Positions 1-8,591 of a DNA stretch of 64,000 nucleotides are shown here, piece by piece. Origin of the DNA: Bifidobacterium vansinderenii (GTDB lineage: Bacteria; Actinomycetota; Actinomycetes; Actinomycetales; Bifidobacteriaceae); NCBI RefSeq assembly GCF_002234915.1, contig NZ_NEWD01000007.1, forward strand, positions 62,001 through 126,000, read 5' to 3'. Numbering within the stretch: position 1 is the stretch's first letter; every line of letters starts with the position of its first letter. The notes under the pieces are model-generated. The model was not told the origin of the DNA. It worked only from the letters and a program-made list of their open reading frames with translations, and ran no database searches. The position numbers and the translations under genes are program-made.

Positions 1-2
1 TG

Positions 3-236
3 AGCGGCGTGATTTCGTTGGGCCTCAATCTGATCGTGCTCGGCGGATTCAGTTGGGAGCATGTGCGGCAGGCGATCATGGGCGGCGACGACGTGACCAG
101 ACTGTCGGTGATCCCGCCGTGGCTGTTCGTGTTCGCGATCCTGTTCTCCATGGCGATCGGCCTGATCTCCGGCTTCGGCCCATCCAACAAGGCCGTAAGA
201 ATCCCCGCCCTCGACGCCATCAAGAACGAACAGTAG
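3..236 (+). CDS. FtsX-like ABC transporter permease, C-terminal fragment
   Basis: The gene enters from the left edge in the frame starting at base 3, so only about 77 residues are visible. They contain one transmembrane helix (ISLGLNLIVLGG), an extracytoplasmic stretch, a last helix (WLFVFAILFSMAIGLISG) and the tail motif GFGPSNKAVRIPALDAI. That last-helix-plus-GxxPxxKAxxIxxLxAI ending is typical of MacB/FtsX-family permeases of exporter-type ABC systems. The substrate cannot be told from this end. REP-like repeats follow, and the next gene, dxs, converges on it. Confidence 0.75.
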   Translation, partial: SGVISLGLNLIVLGGFSWEHVRQAIMGGDDVTRLSVIPPWLFVFAILFSMAIGLISGFGPSNKAVRIPALDAIKNEQ

Positions 237-345
237 TCTCGAGGAATCGGCAATCACGATCGTGCGCTGCCGATGCCGTCCTGTGAACGAGCGGCAGACG
301 TGTGGAATCGGCCGGTGGCCGATGTGGCATCGCTGCGGCTTCGCC

Positions 346-530
346 GCGTCATCTCATCCGTCCGGCTATCGCCGGACACCTTCCCCTCAAGGGGAAGGCG
401 GGTATAACCCGTTTGACGTACAAAGGGAAGCATGAGCCTGTTCATATTGCGGCAAGGACGAAATGCATACCGGCCCTTCCTTCCCCTTGAGGGGAAGGTG
501 TCGGCGCCAGCCGACGGATGAGGTGACCCC
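346..530. repeat. REP-A hairpin pair (inverted copies)
   Basis: Two head-to-head copies of the same element. Each has a CTTCCCCT/AGGGGAAG hairpin, a second GC-rich hairpin and a CACCTCATCCGTC end (about 348-402 and 476-528). The same family recurs many times in this window. The rest of the 392-base gap between the permease and dxs shows no gene. Confidence 0.8.
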
Positions 531-628
531 GACGCAGTCGGCAACAACACAGTATCGGTCGTAGACCGATACCTCATTCACCACCGCTTCCGCTCACGTC
601 TCCGCTATGCCGAGAACCCGGAAGCCAC

Positions 629-2488
629 TCACAGCGCCGCGAGCGCGCGTTCGGCGATGTGTTCCGGCGTGAGTCCGTAACGTTCGCGCAGCGTGGCCAG
701 TGGCACGCGGTCGGTGACTTCCTTACGGGCACCGAAGTTGATCACGCGCATCGGAGTCGTACGGATCGGCTGCGTCTGGTCCGTCCGACCGTAGTATGAG
801 GCGATCTTCTCGCCCCAGCCGCCCTCGAGCTGACCGTCCTCAACGGTCACGACCACCGTGTGATCGGCGCGCAGCGCGTCGAGCGTGGCGACGTCGATCG
901 TGGAGAACTGATGCGGGTTGATCACCGTGGCCGTGACGCCGCGCGCGTCGAGTTCGCGAGCGGCGGCCTCCGCGGTGGGGTAGGCGTCGCCGAGGCCGAT
1001 CAGCGCGATCTGCGATCCGGCACGCGTGACGGTGTACCGCGCCCACGGGTTGCCGACGGTCGGTGTGACGGTGATGTCGCGCTCGTCGTGCGCGCCGACG
1101 CCGGCGGTGTTCTCGCCGATCGTCGTCGTGCCGCCGAACGTCGGATATCCGCCCAACCGTTCCGCAGCGAGCACGTCGTTGCCGGGCATGCGGATCGCCA
1201 CGGGGCGTGCGGCCGGTCCGGTCGACCAGGCGAGCATGTCGAGCAGTTCGCGGCCGCTCGTCGGCGCCAGGCAGGTCAGGCCGGGAACGTTGCCGAACAT
1301 CATGATGTCGCCCGCGCCGGAATGCGTGTTGTCGGTGCCGGAGATGCCGCCGCCGAAGATCAGCAGCGTGCCGGGCGCCTGGTTGAGCGCGAACTCCTGA
1401 TGGATCTGGTCGTACGCGCGCTGGAAGAACGTGGCGCTCGTGGCCAGCACCGGCGTGCCGCCCGCACGCGCTACTCCCGCGGCGAATGCGACGGCATGCT
1501 CCTCGGTGATGCCCGTGTCGAGATAATGCGCTCCGGCCGCGGCACGCCATTCGCGGGTGATGCCGTTCGAACCGGGCGTGGCGGGGGAGATGACCAGCAG
1601 GCCCGGCTCGCGGTCGAATCGTGCGGCCAGCGCGTCCATCGCCATCATGCCGTACGTCTTGCGCGCGTTAAGGGGGGATCCGGCCGCGGAATCGGGGTTA
1701 TGCCAGTGGTTGCTCTCCACCGACCCCTCCTCATCGCCGAGCCCCTTGCCCTTGAGCGTGTGGATGTGCACCACGATCGGATGGTCGATGTTCTTCACCT
1801 CGTCGAACGCGCGGACCAGCGCGGCCACGTCGTTGCCGTCCTCCACATACCGGTAGTCGAGTCCCATGGAACGGAACAAATTGCGCTGCGCACGGCCTTT
1901 CGATACACGCAGTTCCGCAAGATCGTCGTACATGCCGCCATGATCCTCGGCGATCGACATCTCGTTGTCGTTGAGCACGATGATCAGATTGCCGTGCAGT
2001 TCGCCCGCCTCGTTGAGACCTTCGAACGCCACTGCGCTGCTGAGCGCTCCGTCGCCGATCAGCGCGATCACATTGCCGCTGCCGCCCATGAGATCGCGGG
2101 CCTTCGCCATGCCGCACGCCAGCGAGATCGACGTGCCCGTATGCCCCAGCACGAACGGATCGTGCGCGCTTTCCAACGGATTCGTGAAACCCGTCACGTC
2201 GCCGAACTTCGACGGATCGGTGAACGCCTCGCGACGACCGGTGAGCATCTTGTGCACGTAGCTTTGGTGGGAGACGTCGAAAATAATGTGGTCGCGCGGC
2301 GAATCAAACACGTAGTGCAGAGCGATCGTGGCCTCCACCAGGCCGAGATTCGAGCCGATATGCCCACCGTGGGCGTGCGAATACGTGAGGAGCGCGCGGC
2401 GGATCTCGTCCGCCAGATCAGGCAGTTGATCCACGGCAAGATGCTTCAGATCGCTCGGACCGTTGATCCCCGCCAGAAAATCGCTCAT
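629..2488 (-). CDS. dxs: 1-deoxy-D-xylulose-5-phosphate synthase
   Basis: This thiamine-diphosphate enzyme condenses pyruvate and glyceraldehyde 3-phosphate, the first step of the MEP isoprenoid pathway in the cytoplasm. The 619-residue protein has the DXS/transketolase order. An N-terminal GHIGSNLG motif is followed by a ThDP/Mg motif running from GDGALSSAVAFEGLN to LNDNEMSI. A pyrimidine-binding domain follows (TGITEEHAVAFAAG), then a C-terminal domain (VVTVEDGQLEGGWGE). Length matches the family. I chose the ATG at 2488 because AAGGAG sits 6 nt upstream; a longer frame to 2551 lacks such a site. It is a lone gene on the minus strand, divergent from the oxidoreductase at 2700. Confidence 0.95.
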   Translation of the reverse strand: MSDFLAGINGPSDLKHLAVDQLPDLADEIRRALLTYSHAHGGHIGSNLGLVEATIALHYVFDSPRDHIIFDVSHQSYVHKMLTGRREAFTDPSKFGDVTGFTNPLESAHDPFVLGHTGTSISLACGMAKARDLMGGSGNVIALIGDGALSSAVAFEGLNEAGELHGNLIIVLNDNEMSIAEDHGGMYDDLAELRVSKGRAQRNLFRSMGLDYRYVEDGNDVAALVRAFDEVKNIDHPIVVHIHTLKGKGLGDEEGSVESNHWHNPDSAAGSPLNARKTYGMMAMDALAARFDREPGLLVISPATPGSNGITREWRAAAGAHYLDTGITEEHAVAFAAGVARAGGTPVLATSATFFQRAYDQIHQEFALNQAPGTLLIFGGGISGTDNTHSGAGDIMMFGNVPGLTCLAPTSGRELLDMLAWSTGPAARPVAIRMPGNDVLAAERLGGYPTFGGTTTIGENTAGVGAHDERDITVTPTVGNPWARYTVTRAGSQIALIGLGDAYPTAEAAARELDARGVTATVINPHQFSTIDVATLDALRADHTVVVTVEDGQLEGGWGEKIASYYGRTDQTQPIRTTPMRVINFGARKEVTDRVPLATLRERYGLTPEHIAERALAAL

Positions 2489-2699
2489 CCCTGCTCCTTC
2501 GCTGCTCGCGCGTCGCTCGTCTTCCAAAGGCGAAAGCATAGCCGAAACCATGCGACCGATGCATCTACTTCGTACGATACCCCCAACATCTCCGTATCAC
2601 GGGTGTTTGCGTTGGGCCCGCGTGGGCGTGTCTGGCACAGTTTGCCGTGTGCCGGCGGCACAATGAATACGACGACATGCCGAGCGAAAGGGAACGCCA

Positions 2700-3689
2700 A
2701 TGAAGGCCGTATACGCGAACGATGTGAACTACGACGATCCGCTGTCCGTGCTGGAGGTGGGGGAGAGGCCCGAGCCTACGCCCCGCGAATACTGGTCCAC
2801 GATCAGCGTGAAATCCGCCACCGTGAACCACCACGACCTGTGGTCGCTGCAGGGCGTGGGCCTGTCCGCCGCGCAGACGCCGATGATCCTCGGCACCGAC
2901 GCCGCCGGCATCCTCGACGACGACATCCCCGTGCGCAAGGGGCTCAAGGCCGGCAGCGAGGTCGTGCTGTACACGTTCGTCGGCACCGACGGCAACGGCG
3001 TGGCGCCGGGCGAGAGACGTACCATCCTGTCCGAAAAGTATGCCGGCACGCTCGCCGAGAAGACCCAGGTGCCCAGCGCCAACGTGTTCGCCAAGCCCGC
3101 GAACCTGAGCTTCGACGAGGCCGCGGCGCTCGGCACCAGTTGGTTGACCGCCTACTCGCTCGTGTTCAGCGCCGCCGGCGTGAAGCCCGGCGACACGATC
3201 CTCGTGCAGGGCGCAGGCGGCGGCGTGTCCACCGCGGCCATCCAGCTCGCCCACGCGGCCGGACTCGAGGTGTTCGTCACCTCCCGCAGCGAGTCCAAGC
3301 GCGACCGTGCCGTCGCCCTGGGCGCCGACGCCGCATTCGAACCGGGCGCCAGGCTGCCGCGCAAGGTGGACGCCGTGATCGAATCCGTGGGCGCCGCCAC
3401 ATGGTTGCACTCCGTCAAGTCCGTACGCCCCGGCGGCACGATCGCCGTGTGCGGCGCCACCACCGGCGACCAACCCGGCGCCGAACTGACGCGCGTGTTC
3501 TTCCAGGACATCCGCGTGCAGGGCGTGACCATGGGATCGCGCGACGACTTCGCCCGTCTTCTGCGCTTCGTCGAGCACGCCGACATCCACCCTGTGATCG
3601 ACTCCACGTACGCGCTCGCCGACGCCCCCGCCGCCTTCCGCAAGGTCCTCGACGGCGACGTCTTCGGCAAGGTCGTCCTCCACGTGTGA
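2700..3689 (+). CDS. Zinc-independent MDR oxidoreductase (quinone reductase-like)
   Basis: A 329-residue medium-chain dehydrogenase/reductase. The N-terminal GroES-like domain has NHHDLWSLQGVGL and ILGTDAAGIL. The Rossmann domain has the NAD(P)-binding loop VQGAGGGVSTAAIQLA at about residue 170, followed by TSRSESKRDRAVALGADAAF. The structural zinc-binding cysteine cluster is absent, which places it nearer NADPH:quinone oxidoreductase-type enzymes than alcohol dehydrogenases. The substrate is unknown. A GAAAGGGA ribosome site lies about 6 nt before the ATG. It appears monocistronic and is followed by REP hairpins. Confidence 0.8.
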   Translation: MKAVYANDVNYDDPLSVLEVGERPEPTPREYWSTISVKSATVNHHDLWSLQGVGLSAAQTPMILGTDAAGILDDDIPVRKGLKAGSEVVLYTFVGTDGNGVAPGERRTILSEKYAGTLAEKTQVPSANVFAKPANLSFDEAAALGTSWLTAYSLVFSAAGVKPGDTILVQGAGGGVSTAAIQLAHAAGLEVFVTSRSESKRDRAVALGADAAFEPGARLPRKVDAVIESVGAATWLHSVKSVRPGGTIAVCGATTGDQPGAELTRVFFQDIRVQGVTMGSRDDFARLLRFVEHADIHPVIDSTYALADAPAAFRKVLDGDVFGKVVLHV

Positions 3690-3756
3690 ACGTGCCAGCG
3701 TGTGAGCGGCGGCATCGCCGCGGCGATACGGTGGTTGTTTTCACTGCGTAAAAACG

Positions 3757-3893
3757 GGTCACCTCATCCGTCGGCTGCGCCGACACCTTCCCCTCAAGGG
3801 GAAGGCGGCACATTTCGGGATAAGCTTCACTGCGTAAACCCGGCTTCCCCTTGAGGGGAAGCTGTCGAGCGAAGCGAGACTGATGAGGTGCCC
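3757..3893. repeat. REP-A hairpin pair
   Basis: Inverted copies of the REP-A family at about 3757-3807 and 3843-3893, with CACCTCATCCGTCGGC and AGGGGAAG hairpins. They sit just after the MDR gene. The remaining intergenic DNA up to 4281 shows no convincing gene. Confidence 0.8.
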
Positions 3894-4281
3894 CGCCGTG
3901 CGACGAGAACGTGTCGCCGCGTCGCCGCTGTCGGTGCCGCTGCTCGTCGTCGAACCGTCGATTACGAATATTTGATCGGTTTTCACAAACGCCGTTTATA
4001 CCGATCCGGGAGGAAGCCGGGAAATCCTTGCAATCGCAACGGTCATTCATGCAACGTCCAGCGAACTTTCCGGCATCTTCCCGCGACATCCCGCGCGTGC
4101 GGCTGGAAACCATGACCGAAGTTCACTACGATCGCAATCAGTAAACGTGTGTGAAACAAGCTGACGAAACCTGCGATGCTTGCGCTGCGGGCGACGACCT
4201 GCACGGCAGGCGATGCCGGAACATGCCGGAGCGAACGCCAGCGATGAACGTCGAAACGACGGAATGGAAGGGGAACTCCCG

Positions 4282-5334
4282 ATGGTCGATGCGATAGTCT
4301 TCTCCTCGGTAACCAAGACGGTGCTGACCGCGGACGGTCCCAAGTCGCTGATCAAGGACGTGAATCTCAACTTCGAGACCGGTGGCATCTACGGCATCAT
4401 CGGGCTCGGCGGCGCCGGCAAGTCCACGCTGCTCAAGCTCGTCGACCACACGCTCACCCCCACCTCCGGCACGATCAGCGTGTTCGGACAGGACCTCGGC
4501 GCACTCGACGAACGCGGCCTGGCCGCCGTCAAGGCGCAGATCAGCAAGGTGGGCGTGTTCCCCGACTTCGACCCCGAGCGCACCATCCTCGAATCCGTGG
4601 CCATCGCCGCAGGCGAGGACCCCGAGGCGCGCGAGCCCGACGAGAAGGCGCGCGCCAAGGCGTTCCGGCTGCTGCGCGAGGTGAGCCTGCGCTCGCAGAA
4701 GGACACCTACCCCTCGCAGCTGTCCGGCGGCGAACTGCAGCGTGCGGCCGTGGCCCGCGCGTTCGCATCCAGCCCGCGCATCGTGCTGCTCGACGAGGTG
4801 ACCGCCGCGCAGGACCACATTGAAAGCCTCGACATTCTGCGACTCGTGCAGCAGTTCGCCCACGAATCCGACGCCACCGTGCTGCTCGCCACGCACGAGA
4901 TCTCCGCCGTCAAGGAGATCTGCGACCACATCGTGGTGCTCGACCGCGGCCTGGTGGTGGAGGAGGGTGCCACGCACGCCGTGCTCGCCGACCCGCAGGC
5001 CGCACAGACGCGCATCTTCACCCAGTCCGCGTCCAGCCTCGGCAAGGTGCAGACCCTGCTCGACGGCCATGACCCGGTGGTGGACCTGCGCCCTGGGCAG
5101 AAGCTCATCTCCCTGCGCTACGTGCACGAGGATGTCTCCGAACCGCTGGTCTCGCTGGTCACGCGCAAGTTCGGCATCGACGTGAACATCATGCTCGCCG
5201 ACGTGCAGATCGTGGGCAAGCATCCGATCGGCGGCATCGTGGCGGTGTTCGAGGGCCCCGAACGCAACATTCGCGACGCGATCACCTTCCTGCGTTCCAA
5301 GAAGGTGCGCGTGGAGGTCCTCGCCGAGAACTGA
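4282..5334 (+). CDS. ABC transporter ATPase with C-terminal NIL domain (MetN-like)
   Basis: A 350-residue ATPase. It has Walker A GLGGAGKST (residues about 40-48), signature LSGGELQRAAVARA, Walker B RIVLLDEVT and H-loop LATHE. The last 80 residues (from about SLRYVHEDVSEPLV) look like a NIL ligand-sensing domain, the hallmark of methionine importer ATPases. MetN is the natural guess, but no permease (metI) or binding protein (metQ) is adjacent. The D-loop region reads TAAQDH instead of the usual S-A-L-D. Partners and substrate therefore remain open. The ATG at 4282 has GGAAGGGGAA about 8 nt upstream; 4264 is an alternative start. Confidence 0.75.
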   Translation: MVDAIVFSSVTKTVLTADGPKSLIKDVNLNFETGGIYGIIGLGGAGKSTLLKLVDHTLTPTSGTISVFGQDLGALDERGLAAVKAQISKVGVFPDFDPERTILESVAIAAGEDPEAREPDEKARAKAFRLLREVSLRSQKDTYPSQLSGGELQRAAVARAFASSPRIVLLDEVTAAQDHIESLDILRLVQQFAHESDATVLLATHEISAVKEICDHIVVLDRGLVVEEGATHAVLADPQAAQTRIFTQSASSLGKVQTLLDGHDPVVDLRPGQKLISLRYVHEDVSEPLVSLVTRKFGIDVNIMLADVQIVGKHPIGGIVAVFEGPERNIRDAITFLRSKKVRVEVLAEN

Positions 5335-5375
5335 CGGCGGTCGGCGTTCCCGTGGCGCCGCACGCTCTGAGGCAT

Positions 5376-5482
5376 CGTACTCCCTCCACGGGGGCTGTCA
5401 GGGCTGTACGTTCGCAAGGATGACTGGCGTCGTGCTCCCTCCACGGGAGGGAGCTGTCATGCCATGCATGACTGAGGGAGGG
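5376..5482. repeat. REP-B hairpins
   Basis: Elements with CTCCCTCCACGGG/GGGAGCTGTCA arms and a TGACTGAGGGAGGG end, the second REP family in the window. They occupy the gap between the MetN-like ATPase and purE. Confidence 0.7.
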
Positions 5483-5592
5483 CTACTGGCCGAACCGGAT
5501 GCACCCTTCCTTCCTGATGCTTGGTTCCCGTTTTCCCCCGCCGTGCGTACAGTGGTGTCTGTTCTTATGGGTCCTTGAACGGGAGGTTCGAC

Positions 5593-6090
5593 ATGGCCGA
5601 AAACACGCCGCTGGTAGCGGTTGTTATGGGTTCTTCCAGCGATTGGGAGACGATGAAGCACGCTTGCGAAATGCTCGATCAGTTCGGCGTTCCGTACCAC
5701 AAGCAGGTGATCTCCGCCCACCGCACGCCGGAGCTCATGGCCGACTTTGCCCACTCCGCGCGTGAGAAGGGCTTCCATGTGATCATCGCCGGTGCCGGCG
5801 GCGCCGCGCACCTGCCCGGCATGATCGCCGCGCAGACCACGCTGCCCGTCATCGGCGTTCCGGTACGCTCCCACGCCCTGTCCGGCTGGGATTCGCTGCT
5901 GTCGATCGTGCAGATGCCCGGCGGCATCCCCGTGGCCACCACGGCCGTGGGCAACTCCGGCGCCACGAACGCCGGCCTGCTGGCCGTGAGCATCCTGTCG
6001 ACCACCGACGAGCGTCTGGCCAAGGAGCTGCAGGAGTACCGCGATGGTCTGAAGAAGAAGGTGGAGGAATCGAATGCCCAGCTTGTCTGA
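5593..6090 (+). CDS. purE: N5-carboxyaminoimidazole ribonucleotide mutase
   Basis: This cytoplasmic enzyme moves the carboxyl group of N5-CAIR to give CAIR in purine synthesis. The 165-residue protein has the PurE class I signatures GSSSDWETM near the N-terminus, [11 protein letters not shown], and the glycine-rich [11 protein letters not shown], followed by PVIGVPV. Length is normal. The ATG at 5593 follows GGGAGG by 6 nt. Its end overlaps purK by 17 nt, so the two are translationally coupled. Confidence 0.95.
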   Translation: MAENTPLVAVVMGSSSDWETMKHACEMLDQFGVPYHKQVISAHRTPELMADFAHSAREKGFHVIIAGAGGAAHLPGMIAAQTTLPVIGVPVRSHALSGWDSLLSIVQMPGGIPVATTAVGNSGATNAGLLAVSILSTTDERLAKELQEYRDGLKKKVEESNAQLV

Positions 6091-7243
6091 GGAAACCAAC
6101 GGCGCGGTCAAGATGCTGCAGCCCGGCGCCACCATCGGCATCGTCGGCGGCGGACAGCTCGGCCGCATGATGGCCATCGTGGCCAAGTACCGCGGCTTCC
6201 GCATCGGTGTGCTCGACCCGACCCCCGACTGCCCGACCGCACAGGTGGCCGACTTCCAGGTCGTCGGCGAATACGACGACAAGACCGCCATTCACGATCT
6301 GGCCGAGAAGTCCGACGTGCTCACCTACGAGTTCGAGAACGTGGACGCCGACTCCATCGATGAGGTGCGTCATCTGGTCGCCGCCCCGCAGGGCACTGAC
6401 CTGCTGCGCGTCACTCAGGACCGCATCAACGAGAAGACGTTCATCAACGAGCACGGCATCGAGACCGCCCCGTGGCGTGAGGTCAACGACTTCGACGAGC
6501 TCGAGGCCGCCATCGACGACCTGCACTACCCGTGCGTGCTGAAGACCCGTTCCGGCGGCTACGACGGCCACGGCCAGCATGTGCTGCGCAACGACTCTGA
6601 TCTGGAGAAGATCCGCGCCCGTGGCGATCGCGGCGGCGGCTTCCCGCCGAGCATCCTCGAGGGCTTCGTCGACTTCGCGTTCGAGGCGTCGATCCTGGTC
6701 TCCGGCAACGGCAAGGACTATGTGACGTTCCCGATGGTGCGCAACGATCATCGCAACAACATCCTGCACATCACCGTTGCCCCGGCCGAGGTGAGCGATG
6801 AGCTGCACGAGCAGGCCCGCGACCTTGCGCTGCGTCTGGCGAAGGGCTTCGAACTGGCGGGCACACTCGCCATCGAGCTGTTCATCACCAAGGACGGTCG
6901 AGTGGTCGTCAACGAGCTGGCGCCGCGTCCGCACAACTCCGGCCACTACACCATCGAGGCGTGCTCCATCGATCAGTTCGACGCGCACATCCGCGGCATT
7001 GCCGGCTGGCCGCTGCCCGAACCGAAGCTGCTCAGCCCCGCCGTCATGGTGAACGTGCTCGGCCAGCATGTGGCGCCCAGCCGCGCGCTGATCGCCGACC
7101 ACCCCGAGTGGAACGTGCACGACTACGGCAAGGCGCAGGTGCGTCACAACCGCAAGATGGGCCACATCACCGTGCTCACCGACGACACCGCCCGCACCGT
7201 GGCCGATCTCGAAGCCACCGGCGTGTGGGACGACCTGAAGTAG
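6074..7243 (+). CDS. purK: N5-carboxyaminoimidazole ribonucleotide synthase
   Basis: An ATP-grasp enzyme that carboxylates AIR with bicarbonate, feeding N5-CAIR to PurE. The 389 residues show the N-terminal dinucleotide-like loop [12 protein letters not shown], the ATP-grasp lysine region [15 protein letters not shown], and the metal/ATP site [25 protein letters not shown]. Length is usual. It starts inside the 3' end of purE, with GTGGAGG just upstream serving as a ribosome site. Confidence 0.95.
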   Translation: MPSLSEETNGAVKMLQPGATIGIVGGGQLGRMMAIVAKYRGFRIGVLDPTPDCPTAQVADFQVVGEYDDKTAIHDLAEKSDVLTYEFENVDADSIDEVRHLVAAPQGTDLLRVTQDRINEKTFINEHGIETAPWREVNDFDELEAAIDDLHYPCVLKTRSGGYDGHGQHVLRNDSDLEKIRARGDRGGGFPPSILEGFVDFAFEASILVSGNGKDYVTFPMVRNDHRNNILHITVAPAEVSDELHEQARDLALRLAKGFELAGTLAIELFITKDGRVVVNELAPRPHNSGHYTIEACSIDQFDAHIRGIAGWPLPEPKLLSPAVMVNVLGQHVAPSRALIADHPEWNVHDYGKAQVRHNRKMGHITVLTDDTARTVADLEATGVWDDLK

Positions 7244-7267
7244 CCGAAGCATTCAGGTTCATTACCG

Positions 7268-7330
7268 TTCGCCCGGCTCCGGGTACGTTTGGTTTCCTTG
7301 CCGAAACACAACGTGCCCGGAGCCGGGCGA
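7268..7330. terminator. Long GC-rich hairpin after purK (possible terminator)
   Basis: Arms TTCGCCCGGCTCCGGG and CCCGGAGCCGGGCGAA pair over 16 bp and extend through TACGTT/AACGTG, with an 18-20 nt loop. No clear T-tract follows, so termination is likely but not certain. Nearby, CGGTTACGTT occurs twice (about 7385 and 7437) and once inverted (about 7466). Confidence 0.5.
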
Positions 7331-7520
7331 ATGCGTACGTTCCGTTATTGTTGGCGGACATGACGTAATCGAATCTCCGGTCACGGTTACGTTGCGGTGC
7401 CTATGTGTGATGAATCGTAATCGAACCTGTTCCCACGGTTACGTTCTGTCATGGAAGCGAAATGGACCGTAACCGTAAGATCGGTCGGAGGAGTGGAACG
7501 CATTGGATGCCGCGCTCGAC

Positions 7521-7572
7521 AGAAAGGCCCCGGACCGCAATGGATAGCACATTGCGATCCGGGGCCTTTCCG
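7521..7572. terminator. Bidirectional terminator
   Basis: A perfect GAAAGGCCCCGGA/TCCGGGGCCTTTC stem (7522-7534 and 7558-7570), extended inward by GCAAT/ATTGC. Thymine-rich ends lie on both sides. It would close both the purEK transcript and the minus-strand gene that ends at 7609. Confidence 0.75.
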
Positions 7573-7608
7573 GTAGGAAACGAGAATGGATGAGGTTCCG
7601 TTCGGCGC

Positions 7609-7932
7609 TCAGCCGCGCTTCTTGACCAGATCCTCGGAATCCTTGTCCAGCGTGGCCATGATGGCGTGCTGGGCGTCCTTCACGTAGCCGAAGCCGCCGG
7701 CCTTGGAGAACGCGGTCTTGGCGGCCTCATCCTCGGAGACGGAACGGGTCACGCGGGCGATGGCGACCAGCACGTTCGGCAGCTGAGAGTCGGGCGCATC
7801 GTTGCCCAGCTCACCGTAGAACCGGATGGTCTCCACGTCGTTCGGATTGGCGCCATTGGTGGGAGCGGCCTTCAGTGCTTCCACGATGCCGCCGAGATAC
7901 TGCTTCATTGGATACTCTGTTGGAATGCTCAT
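7609..7932 (-). CDS. Conserved hypothetical small soluble protein
   Basis: About 107 residues, or 99 if translation starts at the in-frame ATG at 7908 (MKQYLGGIVEALKAAP). It has no signal peptide or membrane helix and is mainly charged and helical (VLVAIARVTRSVSEDEAAKTAF, ending LDKDSEDLVKKRG). I do not recognise the family. Neither start has a strong ribosome site, so the start is uncertain. It stands alone between a strong terminator and repeat-rich DNA. Confidence 0.6.
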   Translation of the reverse strand: MSIPTEYPMKQYLGGIVEALKAAPTNGANPNDVETIRFYGELGNDAPDSQLPNVLVAIARVTRSVSEDEAAKTAFSKAGGFGYVKDAQHAIMATLDKDSEDLVKKRG

Positions 7933-8107
7933 GGCTCTCATGGTAGGAGCGTGCCCGCTGGCTGTTAAGCGCGGATCGCCACTGTTTTACCAATGGCAAA
8001 CCACCGTTCACGCGCCATTGATCCGGGGTAAAATCCAAATGGGGCGTATACTTCTTTTTTCTCCGGTCTCTCCGTTCTTTTCCGGCTGCATTCGTATTGG
8101 CGAATGC

Positions 8108-8301
8108 CTATCCTCGAGTTCTGTGCACATTTGAAGATGCTGCCGGCATCTATCCTCGAGTTCTGTGCGCCCAATCGGCGAGTCGCCAGATATGGTCGTT
8201 GCGATTGCAACGCGCATACCTGCGATAGTGGTGATATGCCGCACAGAACTCGAGGATAGATGTCGGCGGGGGTGCGGATTCCGCACAAAACTCGGGGATT
8301 G
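8108..8301. repeat. Nested four-motif palindromic element (family R4), copy 1
   Basis: About 194 bp carrying TATCCTCGAGTTCTGTGC twice in direct orientation (8108-8126, 8150-8168) and its inverse twice (8241-8259, 8283-8301). Motifs are 42 bp apart on each side. A central hairpin lies around CGTTGCGATTGCAACG. The order is outer-inner-centre-inner-outer, a palindrome of palindromes. The same architecture recurs at 16873, 17121 and 45457. No gene is seen between 7965 and 8590. Confidence 0.8.
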
Positions 8302-8388
8302 CGCTCGATTCGGCTTCGGGGACAAGTGAGATTTCCCGGGTTTGACGAACGCGATGGGCGGATGCCCGAATGCGGCGATCACACGCCA

Positions 8389-8402
8389 TGTAACTTGTTA
8401 CA
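8389..8402. promoter_or_regulatory. LacI-type operator TGTAACTTGTTACA
   Basis: A 14-bp TGTAAC-N2-GTTACA palindrome about 190 bp before the MFS gene at 8592. Close relatives lie before the transporters at 17576 and 53554 and between the lyase and ABC operon, which suggests one shared LacI-family regulator. Confidence 0.55.
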
Positions 8403-8591
8403 GAAAAACAAGGAGCCATCGGCTTGCTTCAAAACCTATATTCCGTTGTGATTCCAACGATTAACGAAGATTTCACCCACTTTTTGAAATCGGTTTCTTG
8501 CTGATATCGTTCTGAATTGTCACCGAACGACGATGTCGTCGGACGCCTGTCGGGGAAGACAGGTGGGAAATGAGCATGAAGGAGTGTTGTC

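Noticed and set aside
860-3751. A 963-codon open frame on the plus strand
   Set aside because: It is the antisense shadow of dxs and a different frame of the MDR gene; composition is Arg-rich and no domain is visible.
8108-8301. Regularly spaced short repeats that could suggest a CRISPR array
   Set aside because: There are only four units, half of them inverted, with 23-70 bp between them; CRISPR repeats are direct and more numerous, and no cas gene is present.
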